Source of the DNA: a bacterium | GTDB taxonomy: Bacteria; Elusimicrobiota; Elusimicrobia; Elusimicrobiales; UBA9959 | NCBI GenBank assembly: GCA_021786295.1 | Contig: JAJYNO010000019.1 | Location: 1 to 64,000, forward strand | Direction of reading: 5' to 3' | Length of the DNA: 64,000 nucleotides | Shown: piece after piece, positions 9,201-18,749 of the stretch | How the letters are laid out: the number at the start of each line of letters is the position of its first letter | How positions within the stretch are numbered: the stretch's first letter is position 1 | The notes under the pieces: model-generated | The model's database searches: none | What the model saw: only the letters and a program-made list of their open reading frames with translations | What the model was told of the DNA's origin: nothing | Position numbers and translations under genes: made by a program

Positions 9201-9602
9201 TTACTTACCGCCCGGGGCGGCGGCGGCCGCCTTGCCGGCGGATCCCACCGTGCGGCGGCGGCCGCGGCGGGTGCGGGCGTTGGTGCGGGTGCGCTGGCCG
9301 CGCACCGGCAGGTTCCTGCGGTGGCGATACCCGCGGTAACTGTTGATCTCGACGTAGCGCTTGAGGTTCGCTGTGATCTCCCTGCGGAGCTCGCCCTCGA
9401 CCTTGTACTCCTTGGAGATCACGGAGTTAAGCAGACCGACCTGGTCTTCGGTCAGGTCCTTGACCCGGGTATCGGGGGTGATCTGGGCGCTGAGGCCGGC
9501 CAGGATCTTCTTCGCCATCGGCCGCCCTATGCCGTAGACATAAGCCAAAGCTATGACTATCTTTTTCTCTCTCGGTAAGTCCACACCTGCTATACGTGCC
9601 AT
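9201..9602 (-). CDS. rpsM: 30S ribosomal protein uS13
   Basis: This 133-residue uS13 starts with [20 protein letters not shown] and contains the helix-two-turn-helix and the [22 protein letters not shown] signature (about 94-115). The C-terminal tail is Arg/Lys/Ala-rich. It sits between rpmJ and rpsK, as in most bacteria. Confidence 0.97.
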   Translation of the reverse strand: MARIAGVDLPREKKIVIALAYVYGIGRPMAKKILAGLSAQITPDTRVKDLTEDQVGLLNSVISKEYKVEGELRREITANLKRYVEINSYRGYRHRRNLPVRGQRTRTNARTRRGRRRTVGSAGKAAAAAPGGK

Positions 9603-9659
9603 ACTTTCTCCTTGCTGCTGTGATCGGTCACCGGCTGACGCTGGTCACCAGCCGGGGGC

Positions 9660-9773
9660 TCAGCCCTGGCGCTGCTTGTGGCGGGGATCGCCGCATATCA
9701 CGCGAACTACGCCCTTGCGCTTGACTATCTTGCACTTATTGCAAATCTTCTTGACGCTGGCTCTTACTTTCAT
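9660..9773 (-). CDS. rpmJ: 50S ribosomal protein bL36
   Basis: This 37-residue gene starts at the ATG at 9773 and reads [20 protein letters not shown], ending in a [11 protein letters not shown] tail. The zinc ligands C11, C14, C27 and H32 are all present, so this is the zinc-binding form. It lies between infA and rpsM, the standard position. Confidence 0.97.
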   Translation of the reverse strand: MKVRASVKKICNKCKIVKRKGVVRVICGDPRHKQRQG

Positions 9774-9811
9774 CGAAGCACCTCTGACCTTGATTGCGCC
9801 GCGGCGGCGGC

Positions 9812-10033
9812 TTATTTTTCCCTGTAAACTATCCTGCCCTTGCTGAGATCGTAAGGAGAAAGCTCCAGTTTCACCTTGTCGCCCGGCAGTATCTTGATGT
9901 GGTGTATGCGCATCTTGCCGGAAATGATGCCGAGTATAGTCTTGCCCGGCGCTATCTCCACCTTGAAAGTGGCGTTCGGGAGAGACTCCTTTACCACGCC
10001 TTCAAGCTCTATCTTGTCGCTGTTCTCGGACAT
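9812..10033 (-). CDS. infA: Translation initiation factor IF-1
   Basis: This 73-residue OB-fold protein has the IF-1 blocks [36 protein letters not shown] and [14 protein letters not shown]. It binds the ribosomal A site during initiation. It is located between map and rpmJ, as in Firmicutes-type spc/alpha clusters. Confidence 0.97.
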   Translation of the reverse strand: MSENSDKIELEGVVKESLPNATFKVEIAPGKTILGIISGKMRIHHIKILPGDKVKLELSPYDLSKGRIVYREK

Positions 10034-10071
10034 ATTTATATATTATACAAAATGAGGCCTTCTCTCAGAAA

Positions 10072-10821
10072 CTATATCCTGCTGAGAACCTCGCAGCCGT
10101 CCTCCGTAACGGCCACCGTATGCTCGTAATGGGCGGCCAGACTCCCGTCGGCGGAGACCGCGGTCCACCCGTCGTTCTTCACCACCACTTCGGCCCGCCC
10201 CAGGCATATCATCGGCTCTATCGCCAGCGTCATGCCTGACTTCAGGAGCGGCCCCGTACCGGACCTCCCGAAATTGGGGATCGAAGGCTCCTCGTGCAGA
10301 TGGCGTCCTATGCCGTGGCCCGTGAACTCCCGCACCACCGACATGCCGTTGGCCTCCGCGTACTCCTGCACGGCGTGGGAGACGTCGCCCAGCCTGACCC
10401 CGGCCCTGACCTTCGAAAGCGCCAACTCCAAAGAACGGCTGGTGACCTCCATCAACTTCCTGGCCTGCGGGGTTATCCCGCCGGCCGCCACGGTGAGGGC
10501 CGCGTCGCCGTAGAAACCGTCGCAGACGGCCCCCATGTCCAGGCTGACCACGTCCCCGTCGCGGACCACCCTCCTGGGGCTGGGGATGCCGTGCACGATC
10601 TCCTCGTTGATGGACACGCAGAGCGTGGCCGGATAACCGCGGTAGCCGAGGAAGGCCGGCACGGCGCCCAGTTCGCGCACGCGCCGCTCCGCAAAACTGT
10701 CCAGTTCCGCCGTGGTGATCCCCGGTTTCACCAGGGGTTTCAGCTCGGCGAGCACCTCCGCCACTATGCGCGAGGCCCGCCGCATGGCCTCTATCTCCGC
10801 CGGGGTCTTTATCTCTATCAC
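10072..10821 (-). CDS. map: Methionine aminopeptidase type I
   Basis: This 249-residue enzyme removes the initiator Met. Metal-ligand regions are seen in order: VSLDMGAVCDGFYGDAALTV (two Asp), FTGHGIGRHLHEEP (His), TLAIEPMICLG (Glu) and HYEHTVAVTEDGCEVL (Glu). The open frame extends further upstream, but homology begins at VIEIKTPAEIEAMRRAS. The start is therefore the GTG at 10821, which overlaps the adk stop as GTGA. Confidence 0.95.
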   Translation of the reverse strand: MIEIKTPAEIEAMRRASRIVAEVLAELKPLVKPGITTAELDSFAERRVRELGAVPAFLGYRGYPATLCVSINEEIVHGIPSPRRVVRDGDVVSLDMGAVCDGFYGDAALTVAAGGITPQARKLMEVTSRSLELALSKVRAGVRLGDVSHAVQEYAEANGMSVVREFTGHGIGRHLHEEPSIPNFGRSGTGPLLKSGMTLAIEPMICLGRAEVVVKNDGWTAVSADGSLAAHYEHTVAVTEDGCEVLSRI

Positions 10822-11459
10822 GGCCGGCGCAGCATGGAGGAGAGCTTCTCCGCCACCGTCTCCGGCGGCAGGGACCCGTCCGCCTCGTAGAAATTCCCGG
10901 AAGCCCTGTAATAGGCCAGCAGCGGCTCGGTCTGGTCCCTGTATACCTGCAGGCGCCGCTCTATCACGGCCGGCTTGTCGTCGTCGCGCGTAACCAGCCC
11001 CTTGCCGCAGGCGTCGCAGACGCCTTCCTTCCCCGGCGGGGCGGAGATCACGTTGTAGATCCTGCCGCACCCGGAGCAGGTGCGCCTGGCGCCGAGGCGC
11101 CGCGCGACTTCCGCCTCCGGCACGTTGAGAAAGACCACCGCGTCTATCGCCTGGCCGCGCGAGCCGAACCAGCTGTCCAGCCCCTCGGCCTGCTCCACCG
11201 TGCGCGGGAATCCGTCGAACAGCAGACCGCGGGTCTCGGCGCCGAGCCTGGCCTTGAGCACATCGAGCACCAGCCTGTCCGGGACCAGGCGGCCGGCGTT
11301 CAGATAGCCGGCCACTTCCTGCCCGAGGGCGGTCTTCTTCGCCAGCTCCTCGCGGAAGATGTCGCCGGTGGAGACGTGGAACATGCCGAGTTTCTGAGAA
11401 AGAACCTTCGCCTGGGTCCCCTTTCCGGAACCCGGATACCCCAATAAGATCACGTTCAT
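10818..11459 (-). CDS. adk: Adenylate kinase, zinc-LID form
   Basis: This 213-residue long-type adenylate kinase interconverts AMP+ATP and 2 ADP. The P-loop is GYPGSGKGTQ (7-16) and the NMP-binding FDGFPRT motif is near 81. The LID holds four Cys (CSGC and CDAC), predicting a bound zinc. It lies between secY and map, the usual position. Confidence 0.97.
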   Translation of the reverse strand: MNVILLGYPGSGKGTQAKVLSQKLGMFHVSTGDIFREELAKKTALGQEVAGYLNAGRLVPDRLVLDVLKARLGAETRGLLFDGFPRTVEQAEGLDSWFGSRGQAIDAVVFLNVPEAEVARRLGARRTCSGCGRIYNVISAPPGKEGVCDACGKGLVTRDDDKPAVIERRLQVYRDQTEPLLAYYRASGNFYEADGSLPPETVAEKLSSMLRRP

Positions 11460-11493
11460 GCTTCCCTCCGGACCTCCGGCCGCGCGCGGCCGC

Positions 11494-12825
11494 TCAGCTG
11501 CCCACGTTGAACCAGCGGCCCTTTATCTTGGAGTTCTTGTAGAAGCCCTCGTAGTTCCGCATCACCAGGTGCGCCTCCGTCTGCGCGATCGTGTCGAGGG
11601 CGACGCCCACGACGATCAGCAGCGAGGTGCCGCCGAAGTAGAACGGCACGTTGAACTTGGCGCGCAGGTAGTCCGGCAGCACGGCTATAGCTGACACGAA
11701 GATGGCGCCGCCCAGCGTTATCCTGTTCAGCACCCATTCTATGTGGGAGGCCGTCGGCTCGCCCGGCCGGATGCCGGGGATGAAGCCGCCCCACTTCTTC
11801 ATGTTGTCCGCCAGGTCCTTCGGGTTGATGCTGACGGAGTTGTAGAAATAGCAGAAGAAGATAATCAGCGCCACGTAGATCAGCTGGTAGAGCACGCTGG
11901 TGCGGTTCAGCCAGTTCATCATCGTCTGCGCCCAGGCCGCCTGCGGGTTGAAGGAGCCGATCGTGTACGGCACGCTGAGCAGCGACACCGCGAAGATCAC
12001 GGCGATGACGCCGCTCTGGTCCACCTTCAGCGGGAGGAACGTGGAGGCGCCGCCGTACATCTTGCGGCCCACCATGCGCTGCGCGTACTGCACCGGGATC
12101 TTGCGCTGCGCCGTCTCCACCCAGACCACGAAGGCCATGATCAGCAGCACCATCGCGAAGATGGCCAGGCCGGAGAGCAGGCTTATTTCGTCTATCTGGA
12201 TCAGCTTGACCATGCCCATCACGGCGGAGGGCAGGCGGTCGACGATCCCGGCGAAGATGATCAGCGAGATGCCGTTGCCTATGCCGCGTTCGGTCATCTG
12301 TTCGCCGAGCCACATCACGAAGATCGTGCCGGTCACCAGCGTCAGCACCGTGACGAAATAGAAGGAGAACGTGGGGTTGGCCACGATCTGAGGGCCGTCG
12401 CCGCCGCCGCCCATCTTGGTCAGCGCTATCGTCAGGCCTATGGACTGGATGACGGCCAGCAGCAGGGTGAACCAGCGCGTGTACTGCGTTATCTTCTTCT
12501 GGCCGGTCTGCCCTTCCTTGGCCAGGCGGTCGAGCGCCGGGAACACGTGCGCGCCCTGCACCAGGCTGACGATGATGGAGGCGTTGATGTACGGCATCAC
12601 GCCCATCGAGAAGATGGAGAAGCGGCTCAGGGCCCCGCCGGAGAAGATGTCCAGGAAGCCCAGCAGCGAGCCCTTCTGCGCCTCGAAGAAGGCCTGCAGC
12701 GCCGCCGTGTTGATGCCCGGGATCGGGATGGAGGCGCCCAGCCTGTAGACGGCCAGCGCGACCATCACGTAGATTATCCGCTTTTTAAGGTCTTCTATCT
12801 TAAAAATGTCGGTTATCTGCTGCAT
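11494..12825 (-). CDS. secY: Preprotein translocase channel subunit SecY
   Basis: This 443-residue, ten-helix membrane protein forms the Sec channel. Signature 1 (NTAALQAFF preceded by RLGASIPIPGI, about 26-45) and signature 2 (GQTGQKKITQYTRWFTLLLA region, about 108-125) are present. The frame stays open upstream through a shadow of rplO, but the family start is MQQITDIFKIEDLKKR. The ATG at 12825 overlaps the rplO stop (TAATG), which implies translational coupling. Confidence 0.96.
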   Translation of the reverse strand: MQQITDIFKIEDLKKRIIYVMVALAVYRLGASIPIPGINTAALQAFFEAQKGSLLGFLDIFSGGALSRFSIFSMGVMPYINASIIVSLVQGAHVFPALDRLAKEGQTGQKKITQYTRWFTLLLAVIQSIGLTIALTKMGGGGDGPQIVANPTFSFYFVTVLTLVTGTIFVMWLGEQMTERGIGNGISLIIFAGIVDRLPSAVMGMVKLIQIDEISLLSGLAIFAMVLLIMAFVVWVETAQRKIPVQYAQRMVGRKMYGGASTFLPLKVDQSGVIAVIFAVSLLSVPYTIGSFNPQAAWAQTMMNWLNRTSVLYQLIYVALIIFFCYFYNSVSINPKDLADNMKKWGGFIPGIRPGEPTASHIEWVLNRITLGGAIFVSAIAVLPDYLRAKFNVPFYFGGTSLLIVVGVALDTIAQTEAHLVMRNYEGFYKNSKIKGRWFNVGS

Positions 12826-13295
12826 TATTTCGTATCCGTTTTGGGAGCCTCTATCAGGGCGGCCTTGCCGCCGGCCTTCTCTATCTTCTCCCTGGCGGAA
12901 GCGGAGAAAGCGTGCGCCTTCACGGTCAGGGCCTTCTTCAGCTCGCCGTCGCCGAGCACCTTTATCAGCTCGGGCTTCTTCACCAGGCGGGCCTTGACCA
13001 TGGCCTCGGGGGTGACCTCGGCGCCGGCCTTGAAGTTCTTCTCCAGCGACGAGACGTTCACCCACTGGTACTCGGTGCGGAACTGCACGTTGTTGAAGCC
13101 GCTCTTCGGGATGCGGCGGAGCAGCGGCAGCTGGCCGCCCTCGAACCCGTCCGGCTTGGCGCCGCCGGAGGTGGAGTTCTGGCCCTTCTGGCCGCGCGTC
13201 GAGGTCTGCCCGTGACCGGAACCCTGTCCGGTGCCGAGGCGCTTCTTCCTGTGAGCGGAACCGGGCTTAGGCTTGAGATTGTTCAGTCCGACCAT
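12825..13295 (-). CDS. rplO: 50S ribosomal protein uL15
   Basis: This 156-residue uL15 has a basic, glycine-rich N-terminus (LKPKPGSAHRKKRLGTGQGSG) and the FEGGQLPLLRRIPKSGF motif. It directly follows rpsE with a 43-nt gap, which leaves no room for rpmD (uL30), normally found between them. Confidence 0.96.
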   Translation of the reverse strand: MVGLNNLKPKPGSAHRKKRLGTGQGSGHGQTSTRGQKGQNSTSGGAKPDGFEGGQLPLLRRIPKSGFNNVQFRTEYQWVNVSSLEKNFKAGAEVTPEAMVKARLVKKPELIKVLGDGELKKALTVKAHAFSASAREKIEKAGGKAALIEAPKTDTK

Positions 13296-13338
13296 AATGT
13301 TTCTCCTGTTCGCTGCTGGATCGTTTACGGCTGGCGGC

Positions 13339-13890
13339 TCACTCTCGGCCGCGGATCTTCATGACTTCGTCCCTGGTCTTGAGCCGCTTCAGCGCGTCGA
13401 CGGTGGCGTAGACGGCGTTGAAGGCGTTGCGGGTGCCGAGGTTCTTCGTCAGGATGTTCTTGACGCCGGCGGCCTCGAGGACCGCGCGCACTCCGCCGCC
13501 GGCTATCAGGCCGGTGCCGCCCACGGCGGGCTTCATCCAGACCTTGCCCGAGCCGAACTTGCCCTCCACCTCGTGCGGGATCGTGGAATTCTCTATCGGG
13601 AACTGGAACATATCCTTGCGGGCGCCGGCGGTGCCTTTCTGTATCGCCCCCTGCACCTCGTTGGACTTGCCGAGGCCCACGCCGACCTTGCCGTTGCTGT
13701 CGCCGACGACCACCAGGGCGTTGAACGAGAAGCGCTTGCCGCCCTTGACCACCTTGGTCACGCGGTTGATGACTACGGTCACGACCTTTTCCTCTTTGAC
13801 GTCCTTCAGGTCGAGCTCCATCGGCTCGGGGGACTTGCCCTGGGCGTTGAGTTCCTTGCTGGTCTTGAGCTGTTTCTGGTTTCTGAGCAT
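13339..13890 (-). CDS. rpsE: 30S ribosomal protein uS5
   Basis: This 183-residue uS5 has the double-stranded RNA-binding-like N-terminal domain ([20 protein letters not shown], about 35-54) and the [20 protein letters not shown] motif. An unusual N-terminal extension rich in Lys/Glu precedes the core. It lies between rplR and rplO. Confidence 0.96.
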   Translation of the reverse strand: MLRNQKQLKTSKELNAQGKSPEPMELDLKDVKEEKVVTVVINRVTKVVKGGKRFSFNALVVVGDSNGKVGVGLGKSNEVQGAIQKGTAGARKDMFQFPIENSTIPHEVEGKFGSGKVWMKPAVGGTGLIAGGGVRAVLEAAGVKNILTKNLGTRNAFNAVYATVDALKRLKTRDEVMKIRGRE

Positions 13891-13948
13891 TTTGGCTTCT
13901 CCCTTGGGCCGCTCATGAGCATAGCTCCCGAAGCGGCACAGACAAAGT

Positions 13949-14311
13949 CTAGAATTTCAGGCCGGCCTCGCGGGCCGCGTCGGCCAGCGCCTTGATGCGG
14001 CCGTGGTAGATCCTGCCGCCGCGGTCGAAGCAGACCTCGGTCACGCCCTTCGCGATGGCGCGCTTGGCCAGCAGTGCCCCGACCACCTTGGCGGAGCCGA
14101 TGCTTTTGCCGGACTTCAGCTTGCCCTTCAGCTCCTTGTCCTGGCTGGAGGCGGCCGCCATCGTTACGCCCTTCACGTCGTCCACGACCTGCGCGTAGAT
14201 GTTCTTCGCGCCGCGGTAGACGCTCAGGCGCGGCCTCTTGATGCCGTTCTCGAACAGATTACGGCGGGAGCGGGCCTTGCGGAACTCGTATCTTTCCTGT
14301 TTGCTTATCAT
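13949..14311 (-). CDS. rplR: 50S ribosomal protein uL18
   Basis: This 120-residue 5S rRNA-binding protein has [20 protein letters not shown] (about 25-44) and the C-terminal [26 protein letters not shown]-type ending. Normal length and normal position after rplF. Confidence 0.96.
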   Translation of the reverse strand: MISKQERYEFRKARSRRNLFENGIKRPRLSVYRGAKNIYAQVVDDVKGVTMAAASSQDKELKGKLKSGKSIGSAKVVGALLAKRAIAKGVTEVCFDRGGRIYHGRIKALADAAREAGLKF

Positions 14312-14350
14312 TGGGTATTTCCTTTTCCTCTGAATCGCTCTTGGCGCCCG

Positions 14351-14917
14351 TTATTTCTTGGCCGCGCCGGCGCCGGCGCCCGCGGCGGTCTTGCCGGCCT
14401 TGCGGATGATATGTTCGCCCTGGTACCTTATGCCGGTGCCCTTGTAGGGCTCGGGCTTCTTGATCCTCTTGATCTGGGCGGCCAGGTTGCCGACGGCCTC
14501 CCGGTCTATGCCCTTTATCGTAAGCACGGTCTGCTTAGGGTCGAAGGACATCTTGATGCCGGGCGGGATGTCCATTATCACGGGATGCGAGAAGCCGAGA
14601 GTGAGCGAGACCTTGGACCCCTCCACGGCGCCCTTGAAGCCCACGCCGCTTATCTCGAGCACCTTCGCGAACTCCTTGGTCACCCCGGCCACCATGTTGT
14701 TGATGCGCGCGCGGGCCGTGCCGAACAGCGCGCCCTTGTCCTGGGCGCCCTGGGCCACGCTGACGTTGATCGTGTTGCCGGCCACCGCGGCGTTGATGCC
14801 CTCGGGCAGCCCGTAGGAGAGCTTGCCGAGCGGGCCCTCGACGAGGACGCTGCGGCCGTCGACGCGGGCCTTCACCTTGTCCGGAATCTGAATGGGTTTT
14901 TTTCCGATCCTGCTCAT
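14351..14917 (-). CDS. rplF: 50S ribosomal protein uL6
   Basis: This 188-residue uL6 starts MSRIGKKPIQIPDKVKA and carries the C-terminal signature KKPEPYKGTGIRYQGEHI (about 154-171). The tail ends in an Ala/Gly/Lys-rich stretch. Located between rpsH and rplR. Confidence 0.96.
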   Translation of the reverse strand: MSRIGKKPIQIPDKVKARVDGRSVLVEGPLGKLSYGLPEGINAAVAGNTINVSVAQGAQDKGALFGTARARINNMVAGVTKEFAKVLEISGVGFKGAVEGSKVSLTLGFSHPVIMDIPPGIKMSFDPKQTVLTIKGIDREAVGNLAAQIKRIKKPEPYKGTGIRYQGEHIIRKAGKTAAGAGAGAAKK

Positions 14918-14941
14918 GGTTTTACCTCTCGTATCTTGCGG

Positions 14942-15349
14942 TTACCACACCTGGCAGAGCACTTCTCCGCCGAGCTTCTGCTTCTTGGCCTCGGCGTCGG
15001 TCAGCAGGCCCCTGGAGGTGGAGACTATCGTCACGCCGAACGCGGCGCGCACGCGCGGCAGTTCCTCGTGGCCGCGGTAGACGCGCAGACCGGGCTTCGA
15101 CACGCGGCGCAGGCCGTTTATAACGGACTGCTTGTCCTGCGTGTACTTCAGCGTGATGCGGATCACGCCGCGCCGGTCGATGGTCTTGTCCAGCTTCGGG
15201 TCGAGCACCTTGAAATTGGAGACGAAGCCCTCGTCCTTGAGCAGCTTCACCAGCCCGGCCTTGATGCCGGAGAACGGCACGTCCACGCGCTCCTTCCTTT
15301 TGACGGTGGCGTTCTTGATCGCCGCGAGCATGTTAGATATCGGGTCCAT
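14942..15349 (-). CDS. rpsH: 30S ribosomal protein uS8
   Basis: This 135-residue uS8 begins MDPISNMLAAIKNATVKRKE and ends with the STSRGLLTDAEAKKQKLGGE signature plus VLCQVW. In E. coli uS8 is the spc-operon repressor; whether it has that role here cannot be read from the sequence. Confidence 0.96.
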   Translation of the reverse strand: MDPISNMLAAIKNATVKRKERVDVPFSGIKAGLVKLLKDEGFVSNFKVLDPKLDKTIDRRGVIRITLKYTQDKQSVINGLRRVSKPGLRVYRGHEELPRVRAAFGVTIVSTSRGLLTDAEAKKQKLGGEVLCQVW

Positions 15350-15376
15350 TAGTTTCTCTCCTTCCTTGAATTCGCG

Positions 15377-15562
15377 TTACCAGCTGGACTTCTTGAGGCC
15401 GGGGATCAGGCCCTCGTGCGCCATCTTCCGCAGGCAGATCCTGCAGAGGCCGAAGTCCCTGTAGTAGCCGCGCGGCCTGCCGCAGATCTGGCAGCGGTTG
15501 CGGAAGCGCGTAGAGAACTTCTGGGGTTTGCGCATCTTCGCCATCCAAGCGTATGTAGCCAT
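15377..15562 (-). CDS. rpsN: 30S ribosomal protein uS14, zinc-binding short form
   Basis: This 61-residue uS14 has the zinc ribbon CQIC (24-27) and CRIC (40-43) and the ending [15 protein letters not shown]. This short zinc form is ancestral; the long Cys-less form (about 100 aa) is not seen here. Confidence 0.96.
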   Translation of the reverse strand: MATYAWMAKMRKPQKFSTRFRNRCQICGRPRGYYRDFGLCRICLRKMAHEGLIPGLKKSSW

Positions 15563-15588
15563 TTCTTTCTCCTGTTTCCTCGGTTAAA

Positions 15589-16281
15589 TTACTTTTTCGC
15601 CTCGGGCTTCCTGAACGGCATGCCCAGGTACTCGAGCAGCGCCTTGCCCTTCGTGTCGTCGCCGGCGGTGGTCACGAACGTGATGTTCATGCCGCGCGCC
15701 TTCGGGGACTTCTCCATGTTGACCTCGGGGAAGATATGGTGCTCCTTGAGGCCGATGTTCAGGTTGCCGCGGCCGTCGAAGAAGCGGGGGTCGAAGCCCT
15801 GGAAGTCGCGGATGCGGGGCACGGAAAGGCTGACGAACCGGTCGAAGAACTCGTACATGCGGGCGCCGCGCAGCGTGACGCGCACGCCTATCGGCATGCC
15901 CTCGCGCAGTTTGAAGTTGGAGATGGACTTCTTGGCCTTGCGGATCTGCGGGGCCTGGCCGGAGATCAGCATCAGGTCCTCCTTGGCGAGGTCGATGGCC
16001 TGCACGTTCTCCTTGGCCTCGGACACGCCGATATTGATGACGATCTTCGTCATCTTCGGGCAGGCCATCGGGGAGGAAAGCGAGAAATCCTTCATCAGGG
16101 CAGGCTGCACCTTCTCGCGGTAGGCGGCGGCCAGACGCACCGTGTAGCCCTTGGGCATAGGAGCCACCGCGCCCTTCGGGACTTCGGTCAGCTGCAGCTT
16201 CTGCTGCACGTGCTCCTTCTTGGGCGCCTTCGGCGCCTTCGCCTGCTTCTCAGTTCCTTCTTTAGCGGTTTCTTTCGCCAT
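15589..16281 (-). CDS. rplE: 50S ribosomal protein uL5 with N-terminal extension
   Basis: This 230-residue protein is uL5 (core from about 45, with ACPKMTKIVINIGVSEA and LREGMPIGVRVTLRG). It carries about 45 extra residues rich in Lys/Ala/Pro before the usual start. The long start is supported by AAGAGG a few nt before the ATG at 16281. uL5 binds 5S rRNA and contacts the P-site tRNA. Confidence 0.94.
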   Translation of the reverse strand: MAKETAKEGTEKQAKAPKAPKKEHVQQKLQLTEVPKGAVAPMPKGYTVRLAAAYREKVQPALMKDFSLSSPMACPKMTKIVINIGVSEAKENVQAIDLAKEDLMLISGQAPQIRKAKKSISNFKLREGMPIGVRVTLRGARMYEFFDRFVSLSVPRIRDFQGFDPRFFDGRGNLNIGLKEHHIFPEVNMEKSPKARGMNITFVTTAGDDTKGKALLEYLGMPFRKPEAKK

Positions 16282-16293
16282 TGTGGGTACCTC

Positions 16294-16602
16294 TTAAACT
16301 ATCGTTTCGCCGCACTTCTTGCAGGCGCGCAGCCTCTCGCCGCCCTGGACTACGGCCTTTACGCGGACCGGCTTGCCGCACTTGGGGCAGACCAGCTGCA
16401 CGTTGGAGATGGACAGCGGGGCCTCCACCTTGTGGATGCCGCCGGGCTTGTCCTGGGTGGTCTTCTTGTGCTTGGAGACGATATTGACCCCCATTACCAC
16501 CACCTTGCGCTCGGCCGGCAGGATCTCCTTGACCTCGCCCTTCTTGCCCTTGTCCTTGCCGGCTATAACCATAACGGTGTCTTTCTTCTTGAGTTTCAGC
16601 AT
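16294..16602 (-). CDS. rplX: 50S ribosomal protein uL24
   Basis: This 102-residue uL24 has the KOW motif (KKDTVMVIAGKDKGKKGEVK, about 5-24) and the assembly-initiator fold. Two CxxC pairs in the C-terminal half (CPKC and CKKC) suggest a bound zinc. Confidence 0.96.
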   Translation of the reverse strand: MLKLKKKDTVMVIAGKDKGKKGEVKEILPAERKVVVMGVNIVSKHKKTTQDKPGGIHKVEAPLSISNVQLVCPKCGKPVRVKAVVQGGERLRACKKCGETIV

Positions 16603-16615
16603 AATTTCCGCCTTA

Positions 16616-16984
16616 TCAGATGACTTCGGGCGCGAGCGAGACGATCTTAAGGAAGTTCTTGCCGCGCAGCTCGCGGGCCACGGGTCCGAAGACGCGCGTA
16701 CCCTTGGGCTCGCCGTTGTCGTCTATCACGCAGGCCGCGTTGTCGTCGAAGCGTATGTAGGAGCCGTCCGGCCTGCGCGCCTCCCTGCTGACGCGCACCA
16801 CCACGGCCTTCACGACGTCGCCCTTCTTGATGGCGGCGTGAGGGATGGCGTCGCGGACCGAGCAGACTATCGTGTCGCCGAGGAAGGCGTACTTGCGGTA
16901 GCTGCCGCCGTTGACGTGGAAGCACTGCAGCTTCCTGGCGCCGGAGTTGTCGGCGACGTTGAGAATTGTTCTGAGCTGTATCAT
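16616..16984 (-). CDS. rplN: 50S ribosomal protein uL14
   Basis: This 122-residue uL14 begins [20 protein letters not shown] and ends with the [20 protein letters not shown] signature. Normal length. Confidence 0.97.
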   Translation of the reverse strand: MIQLRTILNVADNSGARKLQCFHVNGGSYRKYAFLGDTIVCSVRDAIPHAAIKKGDVVKAVVVRVSREARRPDGSYIRFDDNAACVIDDNGEPKGTRVFGPVARELRGKNFLKIVSLAPEVI

Positions 16985-17008
16985 GTTCTCTCTCCGTTCT
17001 GGGCCGGA

Positions 17009-17281
17009 TTACTTCGCGGCCTTCTCGAGTATGCGGACGACGCGCCAGCGCTTCAGCGCCGACAGCGGGCGGGTGGCGGCGATCTCCACCAGGTCGCCCA
17101 TCTTAGACTCGTTGGCCTCGTCGTGAGCGTAGAACTTGCGGTGGCGCCTGAGGGTCTTGGCGTAGACCGGGTGGCTGATCACGTGGTCGACGCTGATCAC
17201 GCGGGTCTTGGCCATCTTGTCGGAGACGACCACGCCGCGCAGCAGTTTGCGCTTGGCTCTTTTCTCGGTATTCTCGGTCAT
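17009..17281 (-). CDS. rpsQ: 30S ribosomal protein uS17
   Basis: This 90-residue OB-fold protein has [20 protein letters not shown] and the [20 protein letters not shown] signature. Its start overlaps the rpmC stop by 4 nt. Confidence 0.96.
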   Translation of the reverse strand: MTENTEKRAKRKLLRGVVVSDKMAKTRVISVDHVISHPVYAKTLRRHRKFYAHDEANESKMGDLVEIAATRPLSALKRWRVVRILEKAAK

Positions 17282-17550
17282 TTTTTAACCTCGGCGTTCT
17301 TGGATTTGGCCGCCTGACGAGCATCGCTCTTGTGCGGCACTGGCTTAGCCTTGGCCAACTCGCGTTCGCGGAGATAGGTGTTGATCAGAGCTACCTTGCG
17401 GCGGTTGGTGCGCAGCACCAGCGGGTTCTCCACCGGAGCGGCGCTGCGCTTGAACTTGATCTGGAAGATCTGCTTCTTGAGGTCGGCGGCCTGAGCGCGG
17501 AGCTCGGCGTCGCCCATGTTCCTAAGGTTTTCCTTGTCTTTTCTTTTCAT
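17278..17550 (-). CDS. rpmC: 50S ribosomal protein uL29
   Basis: This 90-residue protein is longer than the usual 60-70 aa. The two-helix core ([20 protein letters not shown], then [20 protein letters not shown]) is followed by an extra basic C-terminal tail. It forms part of the exit-tunnel platform. It overlaps rpsQ by 4 nt. Confidence 0.95.
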   Translation of the reverse strand: MKRKDKENLRNMGDAELRAQAADLKKQIFQIKFKRSAAPVENPLVLRTNRRKVALINTYLRERELAKAKPVPHKSDARQAAKSKNAEVKK

Positions 17551-17570
17551 GGTACGTTAGGCTCCTTGGC

Positions 17571-17984
17571 TCAGTTCTCGCGGCTGACAAAGCGCGTCTT
17601 GATAGGCAGCTTGTGGCCGGCCCGGGTGAAGGCCTCCTTCGCGGTGGGCAGGTCCAGGCCTTCCACCTCGAAGAGCATCCGGCCGGGCTTCACGACGGCC
17701 ACCCAGTGGTCGGGCGCGCCCTTGCCCTTTCCCATGCGGGTCTCGGCGGGATGCTTCGTGATGGCCTTGTCGGGGAAGATGCGGACCCAGATCTTGCCCT
17801 TCTTGCGCAGGTAGCGCACGATCGTAACGCGGCACGCCTCTATCTGGCGGGCGGTGATCCAGCGGGGCTCCAGCGCCTTCAGGCCGAACTCGCCGAAAGC
17901 CAGCGTGGTGCCGCGCTTGGCCGGGCCCTTAATGCGGGGCGCCGAATGCGGCTTGCGGTATTTCACTCTCTTAGGCATCAACAT
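17571..17984 (-). CDS. rplP: 50S ribosomal protein uL16
   Basis: This 137-residue uL16 starts [16 protein letters not shown] and has the [20 protein letters not shown] signature (about 82-101). Normal length and position between rpsC and rpmC. Confidence 0.97.
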   Translation of the reverse strand: MLMPKRVKYRKPHSAPRIKGPAKRGTTLAFGEFGLKALEPRWITARQIEACRVTIVRYLRKKGKIWVRIFPDKAITKHPAETRMGKGKGAPDHWVAVVKPGRMLFEVEGLDLPTAKEAFTRAGHKLPIKTRFVSREN

Positions 17985-18010
17985 ATTTATGCTCCTTAGG
18001 CTGAAACTCC

Positions 18011-18748
18011 TCAGGCGGCCGGCTGCTCCCGGCGGGCGGCGGCGGCCTCGTCCAGCACCGGGGTTTCGGTCGGGTTCTCGGCCTCAAGCTTCATCAGCTG
18101 CTCGCGCAGCTCGCGCGGGGTCTTCGCGAAGAAAAGTTTCTTGAAGATCCAGACCTTTATGCCGATCTTGCCCATCGAGGTATGCGCCTCGGTAAGACCG
18201 TAATCGATGTCGGCCGATATCGTCTGCAGCGGCACGCGGCCCTTGCGGTACCACTCGCGGCGGGCGATCTCGGCGCCGCCGAGGCGGCCGGAGGCCATGA
18301 CCTTTATGCCGAGCGCGCCGGAGCTCATCGTGCGCTCCATCGCGCGCTTGATGGCGCGCTTGAAGCTGATGCGCTTCTCCAGCTGCTGCGCGACGGACTG
18401 CCCGACTAGGCGGGCGTCCAGCTCTGGGATCTTTATCTCGGAGACGTTGACGAACACCTTGCGCTTGGTCAGGCGTTCCACGGCCTTCTTCAGGGCCTCG
18501 ATGTCCGCGCCCTTGCGGCCGATCACTACGCCGGGGCGGGCCGTGTGGATCGTGACCTTCAGGTACGCGCCGGCGCGCTCTATGTCCACCCAGCTGACGG
18601 AAGCCGTGGCGAAGCGCTCGGTCACCATGTGCCTTATCTCGAAGTCCTCGCGGATCAGTTCGGGCATCTTCTTGGGGGAGAACCAGCGGGACTGCCAGTC
18701 CTGGATGTAGCCGAGCCTTAAGCCCTTGGGATGTATTTTCTGACCCAT
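18011..18748 (-). CDS. rpsC: 30S ribosomal protein uS3
   Basis: This 245-residue uS3 begins [18 protein letters not shown] and contains the KH domain ([20 protein letters not shown], about 71-90). Its C-terminal domain carries the [15 protein letters not shown] signature. Residues after about 215 are Ala/Glu-rich and probably disordered. Confidence 0.97.
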   Translation of the reverse strand: MGQKIHPKGLRLGYIQDWQSRWFSPKKMPELIREDFEIRHMVTERFATASVSWVDIERAGAYLKVTIHTARPGVVIGRKGADIEALKKAVERLTKRKVFVNVSEIKIPELDARLVGQSVAQQLEKRISFKRAIKRAMERTMSSGALGIKVMASGRLGGAEIARREWYRKGRVPLQTISADIDYGLTEAHTSMGKIGIKVWIFKKLFFAKTPRELREQLMKLEAENPTETPVLDEAAAARREQPAA

Positions 18749-18749
18749 A

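Noticed and set aside
12826-13065. Upstream extension of secY
   Set aside because: It is rplO read in another frame; SecY homology starts at MQQITDIF.
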